From assembly GCA_023146255.1 (NCBI GenBank), contig JAGLCJ010000005.1, positions 1-64,000 of the forward strand: DNA of 64,000 bases, read 5' to 3'. The stretch comes from Alcanivoracaceae bacterium (GTDB lineage Bacteria > Pseudomonadota > Gammaproteobacteria > Pseudomonadales > Alcanivoracaceae). Below, piece after piece: positions 62,529 to 64,000 of the stretch. How positions within the stretch are numbered: the stretch's first letter is position 1; each line of letters opens with the position of its first letter. The translations under genes and the position numbers were made by a program. A model generated the notes under the pieces. The model was not told the DNA's origin and did not search any database. It worked only from the letters and a program-made list of their open reading frames with translations.

Positions 62529-62584
62529 GTAGGAGCGGCCGATCGGCCGCGAAGATCTTTTCGCCGTCGATCGACGGCTCCTAC
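62529..62584. repeat. REP/BIME-like palindromic element 3b (inverted orientation)
   Basis: GTAGGAGC, palindrome CGGCCGATCGGCCG, spacer, palindrome CGTCGATCGACG, GCTCCTAC. The two inner palindromes are in the opposite order to copies 1 and 2. It lies between rluF and the convergent AraC gene. Confidence 0.88.
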
Positions 62585-62597
62585 ATTAGTAGCGGGG

Positions 62598-63632
62598 TCA
62601 ACGCTGTTTCTGATGTTCCTGCCGGTACGCTACCGGGGTGCTGTCGAACCAGCGTTTGAAGGCGCGATTAAACGCGCTCTGTTCCGAGTAACCGAGATCC
62701 GCGGCTATCTGGCTGACCGAGCGATCGCTGTGAATCAGCCAGTCGCTGGCCAGTGCTCGCCGTTCTTCTTCCAGCACCGTGGAAAAATCCGTGTTCTCGG
62801 CACGCAGCCGGCGGCGTAGCGTCCACGGCTTCATATCGAGGCCTTCGGCGACGTTCTCCACCTGCGGAATGGTGCGTTCAAGTTGCCGGCGGATTTCCAT
62901 GCGTACCTGATCAAGCAGGTTGTCGCGGGCCAGGTAACGGGTTACCGCCTGCTGCAGCCGGTTGCGCATGATGTGATGCACTTCCGGGTCGGCATCTTTC
63001 ATCGGCAGATCCAGCAGGCGCTGATCCAGCACCACGGCATTGTCCTGCTGTTCAAACTTTACCGGGCAACGGAACACGCGCTGGTATTCGTCGGCGCCGC
63101 ATTCCGGCATGGCGTGGCGGAAGCGCACTTCCACCGGGTTTTCATCGGTGCCGCTGATCCAGCGGCCAAAGGTCACGGCGCCGACAAAAAAGGCTTCGAC
63201 TCGATGCCGTGTGGTCACCGGTTCATCAAACGCGGTGTGCCAGAGCAGGGTGACGTGATCGCCGTCGCGCAGAACTTGTGCTTCAGCAAACTCGGTGGTG
63301 ACGCGCTGGAACGGCACCATCAGGTCAATGGCCTGACGCAGGTTGCTGCCGGACATGCTGGCGTAGCCGAGCTCGCCCATAAAGCGCGGCCGGATACGCT
63401 CGCCCATGTGCAGGCCAAACAGCGGATCATTGGTTTCGCGCAGGGCTTTCAGCAGCAGCTGGTGTTCCACCCGTAGCGGCACCCGGGCCTGCGGCGATTC
63501 GAGTTGATCGTCAGTCACGCCAAGGCGGACCAGTTCGGCAGACAGATCCACGCCGTGATGCAGGGCGGCATCAAGCAGGTATTCGAGCCAGAAGGAGGCG
63601 ACACTCAGGGTGCCGAAATTCGGTGTAGTCAT
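62598..63632 (-). CDS. AraC-family regulator
   Basis: 344 aa with PF12625-type N-terminus (GERIRPRFMGELGYASMSGS) and AraC HTH (LDMKPWTLRRRLRAEN, LGYSEQSAFNRAFKRWFD). A target gene is not obvious here because the divergent neighbour is on the far side of the phasin gene; it may act at a distance or on the phasin. It ends 14 bases from REP element 3b. Confidence 0.85.
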   Translation of the reverse strand: MTTPNFGTLSVASFWLEYLLDAALHHGVDLSAELVRLGVTDDQLESPQARVPLRVEHQLLLKALRETNDPLFGLHMGERIRPRFMGELGYASMSGSNLRQAIDLMVPFQRVTTEFAEAQVLRDGDHVTLLWHTAFDEPVTTRHRVEAFFVGAVTFGRWISGTDENPVEVRFRHAMPECGADEYQRVFRCPVKFEQQDNAVVLDQRLLDLPMKDADPEVHHIMRNRLQQAVTRYLARDNLLDQVRMEIRRQLERTIPQVENVAEGLDMKPWTLRRRLRAENTDFSTVLEEERRALASDWLIHSDRSVSQIAADLGYSEQSAFNRAFKRWFDSTPVAYRQEHQKQR

Positions 63633-63710
63633 GCCAGCATCATCGGCATGGGCGATGCGGAGTCAAGAGCGGAACAGAAAGATTGTTTCTAATCGGGGCG
63701 GGGAAAGCGG

Positions 63711-63733
63711 TGGCCGGTCGCGGGGACCGGCCA
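63711..63733 (-). terminator. Stem-loop downstream of phasin gene
   Basis: TGGCCGGTC (63711-63719) pairs with GACCGGCCA (63725-63733), 12 bases beyond the phasin stop on the minus strand. A weak T run follows, so it is a probable terminator. Confidence 0.45.
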
Positions 63734-63744
63734 CAATGCCGACA

Positions 63745-64000
63745 TCAGGCGGCGGCAGATTTTTCCAGCTTGCTCAGCTTGCGCTGAACGGCGGCCAGCT
63801 TCTTCTCCAGCGCGGCCACGTCTTCACGGGTCGGCAGGCCGAGCAGGGCAGCGCCACGGTTGGTCAGCTGCTCCAGACGGCTGCCTTCAGCGGTTTTCTT
63901 GTCGGCTTTCTTTTCGCTTTTGGCTTGCTGCTTGACCAGTTTCTCGCCGGTCTTGACCAGCTCGTCGAACAGCGACTTGCTCTTTTCTTCCACGCGGGTG
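63745..64000 (-). CDS. Phasin-like granule-associated protein, 5'-truncated by window end
   Basis: At least 84 residues visible. The frame continues past the window edge (codons for Thr-Arg precede the GTG at 63993), so the true start is outside. The sequence VEEKSKSLFDELVKTGEKLV followed by a Lys-rich helix and a terminal coiled coil (LEKKLAAVQRKLSKLEKSAA) fits PhaF/PhaI-type phasins on polyester granules. Name is likely but not certain. Confidence 0.7.
   Translation of the reverse strand, partial: TRVEEKSKSLFDELVKTGEKLVKQQAKSEKKADKKTAEGSRLEQLTNRGAALLGLPTREDVAALEKKLAAVQRKLSKLEKSAAA

Noticed and set aside
1..64000. tRNA, rRNA, CRISPR arrays, complete insertion sequences and prophage genes
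   Set aside because: Scanned for but nothing supportable was seen.

Overview
The window looks like a chromosomal segment of a hydrocarbon-degrading gammaproteobacterium. It has GC-rich coding with dense genes on both strands, an AlkB-type alkane hydroxylase, two ferritin-like 'metal-dependent hydrolases' of the PF10118 type, nine AraC-family regulators (mostly with an N-terminal arabinose-binding-like domain), a phasin-like protein at the right edge, and typical gammaproteobacterial housekeeping genes (hemH, selO, acnB, miaE, lpxH, ppiA/ppiB, glnS, rluF-like). An Alcanivorax-like member of the Alcanivoracaceae is the best guess. This comes from gene content, not from a database comparison.

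Layout. 1-35.9 kb is mostly core and lipid/alkane accessory genes: PF10118 protein and divergent AraC regulator, lipoprotein, DUF945-like protein, hemH, EamA transporter, ClsC-like phospholipase D, MltB-like transglycosylase with a solute-binding protein, alkB with a divergent AraC regulator, a GlxA-type regulator, a cytochrome c, a three-gene response-regulator/histidine-kinase operon, selO, a MORN-repeat/C13-peptidase lipoprotein, a lipoprotein plus membrane adenylate cyclase pair, an OmpA-domain protein, a second AraC/PF10118 pair, an SRPBCC protein, and more AraC regulators next to membrane or secreted proteins.

35.9-50.4 kb is an accessory region. It starts with toxin-antitoxin material: an orphan TumA-like antitoxin with a possible toxin stub, a Fic protein, HigA with a possible HigB stub, an intact TumE/TumA pair and a later orphan antitoxin. 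A broken ELWxxDGT-repeat gene, several exported proteins and lipoproteins (including DUF1566 proteins) and a NERD-nuclease/helicase follow. It ends with a strikingly AT-rich two-gene cassette (46.4-50.4 kb): a DUF4062-STAND-like NTPase and an ABC/OLD-like ATPase. That cassette is the best candidate for a poorly described, probably antiphage, system. Its ATPase has a Glu where the Walker A Gly before Lys is expected.

50.4-64 kb returns to core genes: acnB, a MopE-like/DUF1566 lipoprotein, AraC with an LpxL-type acyltransferase, miaE, ppiB-ppiA-lpxH, glnS, an FAD reductase with an rluF-like gene, an AraC regulator and the partial phasin. REP/BIME-like palindromes with GTAGGAGC ends sit at 6.4, 60.5 and 62.5 kb. 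At 6.4 kb the element supplies the stop codons of both flanking genes.

No rRNA, tRNA, complete insertion sequence or CRISPR array was seen.
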